Shown piece after piece: positions 36,801 through 51,800 of a stretch of 64,000 nucleotides of DNA. The notes beneath the pieces were generated by a model that saw only the letters and a program-made list of their open reading frames with translations, ran no database searches and was not told the origin of the DNA. The first letter of the stretch is position 1. Every line of letters begins with the position of its first letter. The position numbers and the translations under genes are program-made. Source of the stretch: Diplolepis rosae (lineage: Eukaryota > Arthropoda > Insecta > Hymenoptera > Diplolepididae); NCBI GenBank assembly GCA_030998225.1, contig JAPYXD010000553.1:5332001-5396000 (forward strand), given 5' to 3'.

Positions 36801-39800
36801 GTAAGCGTCTGGTTGACCTATTACAAATCGTTGATCGGCAAGTTATATTTTGATTTAAATTTCCTCTCATTTCTAATGGTTAGTTATCATCCGTATCAAA
36901 ATTTCTCCGGTTATTTCTTCTTTCATTGTCGTAATTTCCCGATTGTTCCTGCCATAATTCCCGAGGTTTCTTCCCTACATCGAATTGGACCGATTGTTTA
37001 TTTAATACTTCATTTCTATTTCCAAAATCTTCCGATTGCCATTTTTCATTATTTCTGAATTCTCTTTCAAATAAGCTGTGGGCTGAAGGTTTAGCTGTTT
37101 TATTTATTCATTTTTTTTTTACATTTTTCTTCTACTTTTTCAATAAATGTTCTGCATTCCCTAATTACTTGTACGTCATAATGTCTTATTAACTCGTTTG
37201 TTTCTATCAGGAATTGATTATTTTCTTCTAGGAAAGAGTCTATTTGAAATGTTCCATTACCTGTTATTTCCTTGTCCGACTGGGAGTTGGTTGATTTTGA
37301 AAGGTCTGGAACAGGCAAATCTATACCGTTCCAGAAAAGAGATTGGTTAGGGTTATTTGAGACTTTTCTAGTTCCGTTTGTTAGTTTGTATTTGTTTTGT
37401 CAGGTTTCGGTTTTGTCGTTCGTCTTACTTGCCGTACCACGCACTTAATCCCATTAAAGGGGGCAAGAAAGAATAATGACGACTTGACAGATTTTGGGCC
37501 CTAATCTATGTGTTTGCCTTCTTTGACCCATATAAAGGGTTTTCCAATAGGGACATAACAATTTTATCTATGAATAAAACACATAAATATTTGAGATATT
37601 GAGTTCAAATTTATTGTGGGAGTAGTGCAAGCATTACATTTTATGAATGAAATTTGATATCGGTCATATGACCACCACGAGCCCGTTTACAGCGGTCGAT
37701 TCTATGGACCCAATTTTCCACCACTCTGCCACACATTTCGACCGGAACGTTGGCAATTTCGCGTTGGATGTTGTCTTTGAGGTCGTCTAAAGTTGCTGGC
37801 TTGTTGGTATAGACCAGTGACTTGATATGGCCCCATAAAAAGAAATCCAATGGCGTTAGATCGCATGAATGAGGCGGCCATTCGACCGGACCATTTCTCG
37901 AGATAACACGTTCACCGAATTTTCTTTTCAATAAATCGATTGTGACGCGTGCTGTGTGGCACCGTCTTGCTGAAACCACATATCGTTGATGTCAAGTTCA
38001 TCCAATTCTGGTCACAAATAATCTTGAGCGATGCCAAATTCTTGAGAACGACGTGGAATCGACTGATTTGGCTAATTTTTAATCGATGCACTTACGGCTG
38101 CGATTATTTCTTCGCTTCGAGCAATACAACGTCTTTTTCGCACCGAAACGTCCAATAGTGTAAATTTGGTCTCGAATTTATCCACTATAGCACGCACAGC
38201 CTGTCGGATGGGACTATTATTACGGCCGAAAATTGGAGTAAGCGCTCTTAAAGTTGCGACCACCGATTCAGAATTTCGGTAGTAATTTTTAATAATTTCC
38301 AAACGTTGCTGGTTCGTGAACTTTACCATGATGAAAATGTTGACTTTAACTAACGTTTTGACATTGAAAGTTCATTAAAAAAGTTTAAGGGTGCGTTCAT
38401 ATAAAGATATGAAATTGTTATGTCCTTATTGGAAAACCCTTTATTTAAACATTTACGTCTTAATTCTTAATAAATAATACAAATTCCAAATAAATTTGAA
38501 GTAAATTTGTAATGATTTCCATGAAGGTAATCAAATTTATTTTTATAAATGATAAACTGGTAAACTAATATTGATTTGAAATTATTAAAAGGTTTATGTT
38601 TTTATTTCAGGAAACTAGTCGTATACGATGAGTGGAGCTCCATAACAATACATGTTGCCCTTGACAATACTTTGGTAGTTAACGACGTCTGTGAGTATTA
38701 CAACTCTTTAAAAAATAGAAAAATTGAAGAGAATATAGGGATAAACGCGTCAAATTTACCTGGTTGTACTTCTAAAAACTACTTGGCTCTGAGTTTGCTT
38801 AAACTGTGTGTACTTACATACAAGGTCTGTCGCAAAGTAAACGAGACTTTTTCAAAATAGCTACTTATAGCGGCGCTGTCTTTTGACGGGAGTAGGATTT
38901 GGAATGGTACATCTTTCAATGACGTTCTGTCAAAATTTCATGACCAACGGACAATTAGAAGCCGAGTTATTGCTTTATATGTGACAGTGTGTTTATAGCA
39001 TCGGTCGAAAAATGAACTTCGAACAAAGAGCGAATATTAAGTTTTGTTTGAAACTTGGTAAAACTTTTACTGAAACATTAAACGATTAAAAAAATACGTC
39101 TGAATTTTTTCAAAACGTTTCGAGCAACTTTTCAATTTTGCAAATAGCATAATTTTTGCAAAATCAAAAAATTGCTTAAAACACCTCGAAAAAATTTTTA
39201 TGTATTTTTTGACCAATTTTAAAAAACTTTTTACTCTTGGTAATTTTTGCTATAAGTCTATTGCTTTCAAGAAAAATATTCTCAATAACCTCGAAAGTAC
39301 CGCAGTATATTCGATTGATCGAATTGAGGCGATGTTGAGAAAAATTGGATATCGAGAGGCAACCCCGGGTGAAAATCGTTTACGACTGTAGCAGGCCTGC
39401 AGCTCGTTTAGAGACCTGCAACAGGCCTGTTGCAGGCCTGCATTCAATCACACGCCTGTAAGAGGTCTGCAGCACACCCACAGATTGAAACCAAATATGC
39501 AGGTCTGCTGCAGTCGTAAACGATTTTCACTCGGGACGCCGGCATGAGAACAAAGCTTCGCAGAAATGAAGACACTATTAACGCTATCGACCTTAAAGAT
39601 TCTATCCGTCTCTATGTTTATCTCTCTCCCGCTTTTTCTCGAATTTCATGAATTGCATTGGAGATCGAGGATTTTTTTTCGGGTTTTTGTTCACGACTTT
39701 AAATCGATAAATATGTCGATTCGCGGATTTTCATATCAGATACTAATTTGCTCTTTGAGAATATTTTTCTTGAAAGCAATAGACTTATAGCAAAAATTAC

Positions 39801-42800
39801 CAAGAGTAAAAAGTTCTTAAAATTGGTAAAAGAATGCATACAAATTTTTTCGAGGTGTTTTAAGCAATTTTTTGATTTTGCAAAAATTTATGTTATTTGC
39901 AAAATTGAAAAGTTGCTCGAAACGTTTTGAAAAAATTCAGACGTATTCGTTGAGTGATTCTAAGAACTTTTAATTTATAGTAATTTCCTTAGTTTGTTCA
40001 TATTTTCTGACAAAAAAAATCCTGAATATATTCATGAAAATTTTGTAATTCGGGCGCCATTATGTAAAGACCAAAGTGAAAAATTAATCTCTGAACCACA
40101 CCTTTTTATAGTTCAGGCATTTATTCCACCGGTTAAAAATGTTCCAGGTCGTTGACAGACCGGGAAACCTTTCAAAACTCGCTTTCAAAAAAAAAAAGAT
40201 CGAAAAAATCGTGCTTTTTTTTAAACTTAATTTTTTTATAATTAATATTGTTTTATATCAATTTTGTATATACCATCGGAAAGGGCAAGCTTTGAACTTC
40301 AAAAATATGTCCCTCTCAATTTTTTCAGTTGCGAATAGCATAAGTTACACGGCCTCAAAGACCAGTGTATCGTTTATGCCATGTTGGCCCTCAACGGATT
40401 AATGAGAAAATAATTGGTCAATTATCGAAATATTACTTAATTGTGTAATTTTACAGTATTTGAAATGAAAAATTTAATATTTAATTTTTCCAATGTAGAG
40501 TTTTTAATATTTTGGTGTAAAGTCGGTTATCAAACATTAAAATTGCATAAGTTTTTTTGGAAATTTTGATATTTCACACATTACTGTAGATAAGTAAAAT
40601 TCTCCCTTTTTAAACAATATGTATGAAAATTTTATATAATTACAATTAATCAGTATGTATAATTTTGAGCAGTTCATTATTGTGATCAATACTACATGTG
40701 TAATTTTTTATAAATGAAAACCAACAGCAACATTTTAACATTTATATTTCATACAGAAATATTATCAAGGGCGTATTGAAAAAAAATCTCCAAAAAGCAA
40801 GCAAACATTTCAGCTGTATATGGAGGCCCTCTTCAGTGCTATAAATTTGTAGATTATATCAAAATTTTGGTAAATGATAGAAAGTAATGAAAGTCATAGA
40901 ACTGAAGAACTTGAAGCTTGAGAATCAAAATAAAGAAGTCCAGTCTAGAAATCTTATACAAAATAAAGTTGTAAAATCCAATATATACAAATACCATGGT
41001 AAAACGAACACGACTTTGTAACTTGCAATTAAAACCGCCAGATAAAAAATTAAGAATATATCCAAAAGTTATTTTATCTTCAATTAGGAAAAGTACGAAT
41101 CCCAAACAAATTCTTTTTAACTTCTGTTTTTTACAGGTTTTTGAGCTATACTGTGAGGTTTTTTTCCTTTGAGGAAAAAATAATGTCCTATACCTAGTTG
41201 AGAAATTAGAGATCGTTCAAGAAAAGATGGTTCTTACGAAGAGACGACAGCGTGTATTTTTGAAAAATTTTAATATCGACTTTTTATACATCCCATTCAA
41301 TATAAAATCCACAAGCAATAATATGCAGTAATTTCAATATTTAGCATTTTTTCCATTATTATTTATATATATTCAACAGTGAAAATTGTTATCTATAGCT
41401 TTTGTTTCATTCTGACATGTTTAGAAAAAGTAAATTAAATTTTTGAAAAATTTTGTATTCGTGACATTTGTTACATCCCTGTAACTTTGATTTGAAGTTT
41501 CTGCCTGTATTAAACAAACCCGGAATACAGCTAGACAAGTGACGAACCTGTAGTCACATCATTGCAATTTAATCATATGGTAAAATAATTTATGTGACTG
41601 TTACGATTATTCAGGGTTTTGCTCTTGAGTCTGGACAGACTAATCCTTTATGATTGAAATTATTAGTTTTAATAAAATAAATAATTCTAGAATCAAATTA
41701 GAACAGATGAAGTAATAAAACTGTTCGACATGAATTTTGGCACTTGACCAATGATAACTGATTTCGATAGGTTTTTTAAAGTAGAATACAATTCCGGACA
41801 CGGAAGTAGAGAATTGGCTCTAGTTTTCGAATGAAATGGGGTCAAAAGTCACAAAAAAAGTGTTTTTGGTCATTTTTTAGGACGTGTAAAAAAGTAACGC
41901 GAACCAATAGAACCTTCTGAGATTTTTATTGTGAAACCCCTAGCCTCTCACGACATTAGATGCTGTTTGGAATGCAAATTCCTTGTCCTTTTACGGATCG
42001 TGGTGCTTTCCTTTTGTAGGTAGTACCAGGAGAATCATGAATGAGCATCCTGCAATAATCTGCCAGCATATTCACCGTAGATTTTCCTTGATATCCTTTT
42101 TCCATAGTGACAATGTTTTGATGGAGTCGCTCGCCCTGTTCATCGCTGACAACTCCTAGATTTGGTTAAAAAAATATCCAAATTAGAATGCATAAAATGA
42201 ATTTTCAGAGACACGTCACACCCCAATGCTTTATAAGCAATCAGCAATTCATTAATAATCTTCTTATACTCAGGATCCTTTGCATTACCTAAAAAGCCTT
42301 TAGAAACTGCTTCGAAAGCATTCCTAGCTCTCTTTTCTTATTGATTTAATGTTCTTTTGAAGTTGCAATCTTTGAAAATAGCCTTTATTTGTGGTCATTG
42401 AGTATACCTTCGTTTAGCTTCGCCTGAGTTAGCCCTGGAAGTATCTTTTTAAGATAACAAAAGCCTAGCTTTTCTTCGTAGCTTTTATCAAGTTTTTTGC
42501 TACACCTAACTTGATGTAGAGCGGCGGTAAAGTGATTTTTTAGTATCTATAATATGTTTTTAGATAACATTCTTCTGTCTTATATTGTAGAAAAAGCATT
42601 AGCGGTTTCTTTCATGACTCACGAATATGCCACTGGAACTGAAAGATGACAGGAAGAATGTCACTATGAGGCAAGGTACGTTTTTTTTTGAGGAGGTAAA
42701 AATGGCAAAATCTTTTATATATGTAGTACAGAACTCTCCTAGGACGGGTCGAGGTATACCTGTTAAAACCAAAAACCCCTCTCTTGGACCATATTACCGC

Positions 42801-45800
42801 TCGCGGAACCGCCTTTTGGCTTCGAATTTCGACGGTAGCAGTTCCCAGCTTTAAGTCGCTTTGCAACTCTTCCATTATCCGTTCACCTGATAGTGCGGAA
42901 TTAAATCCTCTAGAAGCTTCCCCATTGTGTCCAATAGACATATTGGTCCATAGGATGAAGCTTTATCTAGTAAATCTATCACATTATAACTCAAGAGAGT
43001 GAATCATACGACGTGATGATATTTGCGTAAACGCTTCTATAAAACAGATGAACTTGAGAACAACTTAACGTCAGAACCATTGAGAGTGGGAACAAATGAG
43101 TATCAGCCAATAGATTATGAGCGAAGAAGTCGAATAGTATTGGAATTCGCAAGCCCAGAAAATGTGGACGCTTTCTTGGAGGACGTAAGCATCGGTAACT
43201 ACGCTCCACAAAGAAAATCTAATAGCGATAATAGTATGTAGATCAGAAGTATGCGAACGCATGAAGCTGCTGAACTTAAAAAAAAATAAAAATCGGTTAA
43301 AAATGTTCGAGAGTGAATAAAACAGGACCAGAATGATGGTTCAGGAATGTTCATGCCAAACAACTGGAAGTCAAATCAATTCATGAAAGAGACGGATACT
43401 TATAAAATAAGAGGCATGTGAGAGAGCGGAGAGCACAGAAAAAACGTGAGGTCATTTTTCTTGCGTATCAACTTGAACGCATTTTGAATCATATAGACGG
43501 TGATGCCCTCTGAAGAGTTCATATTTCTTTCAGTTCAAATTGATACGCTCCCACGATTCCAGTTGAAACCACGTTCTTTTTCTGAGTTCAGCAGGCTCAA
43601 AGGTGCAAGCATGTGGTGGAATCGGTGCGCGCACATGTAATAAGTCTGTTCCCGACCATTTCAATATCATGGCACCTGGTTTTTTGTTTTTACTCCGAAA
43701 GGGCAAGAACAAAGCTTTCATTTCATCATTCTCAGAAGGTTCTATTGGCTCGTGTTACATTTTTATACGTCCTTAAAAATGGCCAAAAACACATTTTTTG
43801 GGACTTTTAACCCCGTTTCACTCGAAAACTAGAGACAAATTTCTACTTCCGTGTCCGGATTCCGATTCTACGGGAAAAAACCTATCGAAATCAGTTATCA
43901 TTGGTCAAGTGTCAAAGAAAAGTTCGAAAATGTCGAACAGTGTAATTTGGTAAGTCTGCATTCTTTTTGCCAGTTTAATCGAAAGGATTTAACATCTTCT
44001 TTCAACATTGAACATTTAAGAAATTGATTATCGAATAAATATTCAGGAACAAATCAATTCAAATGAACCAATAATGTTATAGTTGACAATATCATCCTAA
44101 TTGACATATATCAGGTGTAAAAATAAGTTTTCGACGTTTTTTATCAAAAATTGGGCATTTATTCTGAAAGATGGAAACCTTATGTTTTATTCGAAGTATT
44201 GTCCATCGTATTGTTCTTCTTGCGTTTGGCACGAATCTTGATTCAATAATGCTTCCAATTCCGCGTCTTCGCACACTGTCGGCCTTTCGCTACCTTCTTT
44301 GTCTTTGATGTCAAATTCACCATTCTTAAACTTTTGAAGCCACTCACGACAACTTCTCTCACTTAAGGCAGCCTCACCATATGTTTCTACAAGCAATCGA
44401 TCCGCCTCAGCTGCCGATTTCTTCAAATTTAAGAAGTAAATCAAAAGTTCCCGCAAATGACGCTTATTGGGCTCAAAACTCGACATTTTCGCACACAAAA
44501 GAATATATTATACTGATAAAAATTCACTAATACTTCAAGGTTATGTTCTTGACAGATGTCCAACCTTACGACAGTGACGTTTTACATCTGTCAATTTCAA
44601 CCAAAAGTTACTGGTGGCACCAACTTTTGTCAAAGGGCGGAAATTTATTTGAACATCTGACACATACTTGTTAATTTGAAATATTATATTTTTAAAGGAG
44701 GAGGGTCAATAAGGGCGGTTTTTGGGCCCACCACCGATTGGTCGCAAACTGTGCAATTTAGTTTCGTTTTGAGAATTATATTCAATGTTACAAGTAGTAT
44801 TTTCTCAGAATTTTATCTTTTTAAGTTTCCGAGAAAAATCTTCTTTGGAACTTCTGTGAATTTCAAGATAAGAAAGAGGGAGACAAATCGATAATTAGCA
44901 GAGGATACAAAATCCACGTGCAATCATTTCAGTACTGACCACGCGCCAGGTCGTTATAAATAAATCTACATTATCTACCTTAAGTAACTGTGAGTGATAA
45001 TAATAGCAAAAATAAGATCTATTGAGAAAACTCATTAACATTGAGTTAACACCAATAACATTGGTTTACAAATAGCGGTAAATTTGTTTACTCAAGAAGA
45101 CGAGAGTATTTTTTTACTTATTTTTGGGTGCTGAATGCAAATCTGTCACCCGTTTCTTGCCATCAGGGGTGATTTTTGAGATTTTGTATGTTCATAGCAT
45201 ATTTTTTCAAATAAAATGACAATTTATAGTGTACGAGTACAATTTTTAGAAATGGCTTAATCATTGTTCGGGTTGAAAACCATGTAAGCCTGTGGTAATA
45301 CATATTGGATCTACAGTACAGTCGGAAAATATTAGAACAAGATTTAAAAAGTTGTTTTTGTCAGTTTATCGTATCATTTATTGAAATATTACTCACATAT
45401 TCGCTGTAGTTTTGTACGTCCAATGTAGCTTCATTTTTCGAAGACATTTTTAATGCATTTCACCTAAATTTTCATCAACATTTATAAGGAAACAGTGAAT
45501 ATGTTACATCAAGCGATTTTCTTGAAAATGGGCACCTTTTGCTTTAATGAATGCAGCGCACAATTTTGGCATTCTTTCGATGAGTTTTTGAAGTGTTTGA
45601 GGTGGAATATTATTCCACGCTTCGTTCAAACACTGTTTTCCAAATAGTTCGTAACCGGAACAGCAACATGGGGCCGAGCGTTGTCATGATGGAAAATTAT
45701 TGCCTCGTGTCTGGTCGCATATTCCGGGCGTTTTTCGGCTATTGCTCTCTTCAAACGGATTAATTGTGTTCGGTAGCGTTCTCCATTGATGTTTTCACCC

Positions 45801-48800
45801 GGTTTCAGCAGCTCATAATACAGCACATCCTTCTGATCCCACCAAATACAGAGCATTACCTTCGCTCCATGGATATTCGGCTTTGCCGTTGATTTGGCTA
45901 GTTGGCCGGGTTTCACATATGATTTTTTGCGCTTGGGGTTGTCGTAATGAATCCATTTTTCATCACCAGTAACAATCCGACGCAAAAATGACTTCTTTTT
46001 GTGGCGTTCCAGCAGCATTTCGGACATGCAAAACCGCCTTTTAACGTCTCTCGGCTTGAGTTCATGTGGAACCCAATTTCCTTGCTTTTGAATGTATCCG
46101 GCTGCTTTTAAACGTTTTGAAATGGCTGCTTGAGTGACTCCCAAAGATTCTGCGAGCTCTTCTTGTGTTTGGCAACAATCTTCATCGAGTGATGCTTCCA
46201 GTTCTTCATCTTCAAACTTTTTTTTTCCACCAAAATACGATGACTTTCGGCAGCAGTTTTCTTCATATTAAAGTAATGAAGAAGAACTCCCCGCAAAAAC
46301 ACTTTTTCAGGCACAAAATCCACGTTTCATGAACAGTTACATAACGTCGCAAAAATTCCTTTGAATTACGTGTAAATGTTTACAGTCTCACTAATCTCAC
46401 ACACTTTCAATCGACGATCGTTGAGTACGATGTCTAATACGGCCGCAACGAAATTCAGTGAACCACTTATGAACGATGCTATGCGATGGAGCAGACTCTT
46501 TATAATATCTTGCGAGCTTTTCTTCAGTTTCTTTGATTGATTTTCCTCGTAGGAAATAATGTTCAATGAGCACGCGAAACTCGCTTTTTTCTACGGTTTT
46601 GTTTTAACAATGACAAACTAAATTCAACTGGCCATAAAAAATTTTCTAATTAACGTACTGACTTGAAACTTTGTATACGCACTGATATTAGATGGTATTC
46701 TCATAGAGTAGTTACATATTTACGATAACAGCACCATCTTTCGAGAAGTCACTGACTTGTTGAAGAGCCCTCGTATGCCCCACATGTACATGCAATTTGA
46801 TACAAAAGCAATAAAATTACCACTATTTTTTAAAAACATTAATAGATATTGTATAACCCTAGTTTATTTTATAATGATATTGTATTGCACCTATGCTATA
46901 CTTGATCAAGAATGAAATTTAAAATTGATTCTAGCATTCAAATTCGTTTACTACTAAAATTATAAATAAGGAAGAAAATGAATTAATAACTACCTTTTTC
47001 CTACCTACGTTTTAAATTATTAAATTTCAGGAAAGTGAAAGGGGTGCAAAATTTAATCGTGAGAAAGTGTAATACTTATATAGTTTTCTAATACACAGAC
47101 CCCGGAAGTAGCAGAATTGACATCCAATTTGTAGCCTTTGATTCGATATCATGGACCCAGATGCTGCTGATGCCTTTTCCAACTCTAGCCACTGTTTCAC
47201 AATACGAAATTCAACCTCTGAAGAATAAACCGGGATTTTTCTACGCAAAGTTAGAACCTTTGCGTACTACCTATGCTTACTGAAGAATCTTCGTATATAT
47301 AGATTCACAGCACCTGTACGCTCACTGGCAATTCAAAATAATATCTACCAAGATTAATAAATCATGTTTATTCGACCTGCTTAAATCGATCTACAGAACA
47401 GGATTACAGGAATGAAATCAAAGTCGATCTGTGGAATGAAAAATTAAAGCAAGTTGAAAACATGAACGAAGACCTAAACATAATACTATCTGAAATAAAA
47501 CAATATCCACCGGGAAAAAAATTTCAGCTACAGAAAACAACCTCAGTAAAATATTTATAAAACCAGACACACATTGCCAAGTCAGGAATAATTAATATTC
47601 ACCTTCTTAAAATAGACCAAAAAACACAAGAAATTTACAAAATACAACAAAAATATATCGAAACTATCTTAAGGGTTTAGTATACTTTAGGCGCTCAGAT
47701 AAAGGCTATTTTTTGGAATTTTTTCTGAGCATACTGTAATATATATTGATATAAAAGTTATTAGCTATCCTGAATAAAGTCTTAAAATTGAAAAAAAAAT
47801 TTTATTTGAGACAACTTATTCAATTTTTATATACAAAAACTACACGTGAACTCTACGTGAAAAGTAGATAGGTTGGTAGTACGCAGGGTATTTCAATAAT
47901 GCCTCATCTGAAACAAAAAAATCAAATAGTTTTGTATTCAGTATCACTATGGCTATCGTATAAACCTATGAAAGATATATTTTTTAATAAATAACAATAC
48001 GGTGGAATTTTGCAAACAACATTTTTAAAAAATCGACTTTTTTAACAGTTTTTTGCAAAATAATTGATTAAGAATCAAAATTTCAACTTGATCGAGGTTC
48101 ACACGAAAACTATTTATGTGTAGAATAAGTGGTTAAAATGGCAGAAGGATAGGTAGAGTAGTTTCGGTGTAATCGTGCGTACCAGTTGAAAAAACGTTGT
48201 TTCAAGAAAAACGCGCTTAAAGTTATTTTTAATGAAATATTTTGAAAAACTCTTACCTAAACTTGATCAGCGATGCCTGCTCCGTATGAAGTACCTTCTG
48301 ATTGCTCAAAATTTTTATTTTCTTCTAATCTAGCTTGTCTGCATAACGTTCTGGCCTCTTTTTATGCATCTAAGCTGCGGGGGTTCGCAATGGTGATACG
48401 CTCAGTATCAAGCTTTTCGATGTTCGAGAAAGCAATTTGGCCGAGTTTGATTCCCAGTACTTCCATTATTTTCAACACTGGATGAAAGGCTTCATTAAAT
48501 ATGCAAGCTAATGTTTTGCATGCAATTTCGACGACTTTCTTTCCATTGAAAAGATGTTTAGGAGCCATATTCCAAACACAGTTGTTGAAGCTCTTGTTGT
48601 TGTTTTCAGGTAATCGCGCGCAGGTAGCAAAGCTAAGGCCCCTAAAAAAATAGTTAGACTGCACAAATCTTTATAAAATTTTGACACGATATTTTTAGAT
48701 ACATTTACTTTCGAAAAATGCAAAAAAATAAAAATCGATTTTTTGAAAGTTCCATACTAGACTAACCCCTTAAACCTGGAATAACACAACCGATACTGGA

Positions 48801-51800
48801 ATTAGTACATCATATATTGTACTTTAGAAAAATAAGACAATGGGCTCATCAAGTCGAAATAAAACTAAATCACTTAATTGAAAATTTAAAACAATATCAC
48901 TTTTTTTAATAATCAAACCTTTTATTTACATTTATACATTGAAATTGTCATATAAAAACTGTTAATTATTCTAAAACTTTTTTTAAAAGTTTTTTTAATG
49001 ATATTTTTCACTTTTACTTGATAACAAAAATATTTCAATGTGTAATTTCGTATGCAAATTTAAATATAATTTATTCATTTAAAAAAAACCTTTTGTTTAC
49101 ACTTATCTATTGAAATTGCCACGTAAAAGATGTTATGAATTTTTAAAAAAAATAGTATTTAAAGTATTTTACTCAATAGTAAAGGTTTGTTAAATTAACT
49201 TCATACAAAAAAATTGTTAAGTAATTGTAATTTCGTATGTGAAATAGATTATAAATTATTAACTTACTTAAATATTGAACCCCTTAATTAACACTTATTT
49301 ATTGAATCTGTCATGTAATAGTATATTATGCGCCGAGGCGCAGAATGAGGGTTATTACGCGACGAGAGACAATGCTCGCAGGACATCGAAGCCAAGGCGT
49401 AGTCGAGGCGTAGCTGAGGCAAAGCCGAGACGAAGCCGAGATCAGTCCTACGAGCATTTTAAGTGAGTCTCGTAATTACCCGAATTGTGTGCATTGGCGA
49501 ATATACTATTTTATGTGACTTCGGCGCATTTACGAGTTTTTCTGCGTACACGCGAATCTGGAACTATGAAGCATATTTTAATGAAGGGCCACCAGCAATA
49601 ACTCGCCAAGCGCTCGAGATGGCGGAAAACTATTTTCCACGCATGAAATACATCGCTGCCAAATCCACAATAATAAACAAATGTTACTGAAAATTTCCAG
49701 AAAACTTCCTCTAACGGTAAGAAACAACTTTGTCGCTGGAAGTTTTCTGAAATCAAAAATTTATTAGAGACTTTTTACCGGGACAACCACAAAAACATGG
49801 TTTTTTATTTACATTAAAATATTATTTAAAGAGAAATGTTTCGACATATTTCATTTAATACACTAGCTCCGCTAAAGCATTCCACGTCTAATGTTTAAAA
49901 AAAAAACAAACGACTTCGTCAAAAATTGACCGAGTAATAGCAATTTATGTTTTGAAAAACAATGATTTTCGATCATTTTTTATGACGAAAAATTGACTAA
50001 CTGATATATCAACAGAAAATGCTTACTTTCTGTCGATGTCAACTTGTCAACAATTCCCTATCGATGTGTATTATCATGGGTATCGTAAGAAATGAAAATG
50101 ATGTTTCGACTATTTTCATACTTTGCGTGACTGGAATGACCTTGTGTTGTAGGTCGCTGAATTCGTCTTAAAATCGGTAATAATGTCATCGAAAAAAAAT
50201 ACATGGTTCCATTTAAAAAAGTGGAGTTCACCTTGACGTAGCTTCAGCGCCTCCACCGATATAAAAATAGGGTGATCGAGTATGACGGTCTTCTCGAACA
50301 CTGAAACTTTTGTCTAAAACATTTTTGGATTTGATCAATAGTTTGAGTGTTATCGCTCTGTAACACTTTATGTGCCTCACCCTGTATATGTGACCTATCA
50401 CGAGGGAAGATACCTAAGGCTGCAAGGCAAGATTTTACTGGGCGAGAATTTGAAAGAGTGACTACACGCTCCGTGCGAAGTCATGGTATGGAGAGTCAGT
50501 TCGACGCCAGCGTACGCAGTGGATAATTTTGGCGTTAAAGGAGGCTGTTTTATATTTCCGAGCAATCAAAATACACATGCAAATCTAAATTTTGTTTTAA
50601 TTAAAAAAATTTAGCTAAAATGAGCCACCGAAGTTGTTGTATTGTGACTTGTAAAAACAAGCAGGAAAAGTGAGTGTAAATTTTACAAATTTCCAACGTC
50701 TAAATGGAAAATAAATCAAAGGAATAAGTGGGTAGCTGCAGTATATATTTTTTAAGCTGTAACAAGTAATAATTGTAAAACGTATTCATCTAATTTATCA
50801 TAATTTAGTATTTGATATAATATTAATAAATTTTGTAACATAAATTCTTCGACTTTTAACAAAATATTTTGGAATAAAGTATGTGTAACAAACGTTTAAA
50901 TATATTTATTTAACTTAACGTACACCTAAACTTGAAGTCATAGAAGCTATATTATTTGTTTAAAGTATTGCTGATATCAGTTCCAGTAAAACTTCGCTTA
51001 AATAATATCTCTTCATCTTTACTATTACTTAAACATTCACAGTTTTCTAAATTTTCAGTATTATTTTCATCGTTGAGTTCTTCGGCAATCACAGCCTTAT
51101 ATAAAGCATTTAAATAATTTTTAAAATAAAATTCTTCAGCCTTCAATAATGCTGTTTGTAGAAATTTTTCATGACGGTGTGATGTCTGTTTTGATCTGTC
51201 ATTAACTTAACCTTATATTTACTGGTTTCTATATCATTTTTATTATGAATAATACTTACTTTTTACTGCTGATTTCACACAAATACTTCACAAGGAAAAA
51301 CAATTGAATTTTAAAGTGAATTAAATTGTTTTTTTTTTTGTTTTTTTTTATTAATAATAAACATTTTTATAACTAAGCCCCATTATAATACATTGTAAAA
51401 GCTCTCGAACAGCCTCCTTTAGTTCACTCATGCTATGGCGCTGCAGTCACGCACAGAGCGTATAAACGAAGAACCAGAATGTGAAAGGTAGGCCCCGAAA
51501 ATCTGTCCCTCCACTTATCACTGCAATCAACGTGGCGCCATGTTCATGTTTCATGCAACTTCGGCTATTGTAGTTGTAAGTTCTGGGGCTGGATTAGAAT
51601 TCTGTCAACATCTGATAATAATTGCTCCGACGTAAATTCTGGCGTAGATTCCAGTGTAGCTTCCAAATTCCTGTTATATTATGATCTAGCGCCGGATCTT
51701 GTGCCGTATTTTACAGTAGGAAACACATGTGCACGCGCGTATACATACCTTCTGAAAGCCTTTTTTTTAGATTCTTGAGGTCATATTATGTCAAGATATG

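Larger units (their letters stand above)
41720..43941. mobile_element. 2.2-kb DNA transposon with about 200-bp terminal inverted repeats
   Basis: The left end ACTGTTCGACA (41720) and right end TGTCGAACAGT (to 43941) begin arms of about 200 bp (41720-41925 and 43728-43941). The arms share ACTTGACCAATGATAACTGA and TTCCGGACACGGAAGTAG. The flanks share GTAAT, an uncertain duplication. Inside are a minus-strand coding remnant (41956-42560), an R1 fragment (42670-42960) and further decayed frames. Superfamily not assigned. Confidence 0.8.

Noticed and set aside
35343..37058. Plus-strand frames such as 36672-37058
   Set aside because: They run antisense to an A-rich gag remnant with a zinc knuckle; low-complexity hydrophobic translations result from T-richness.
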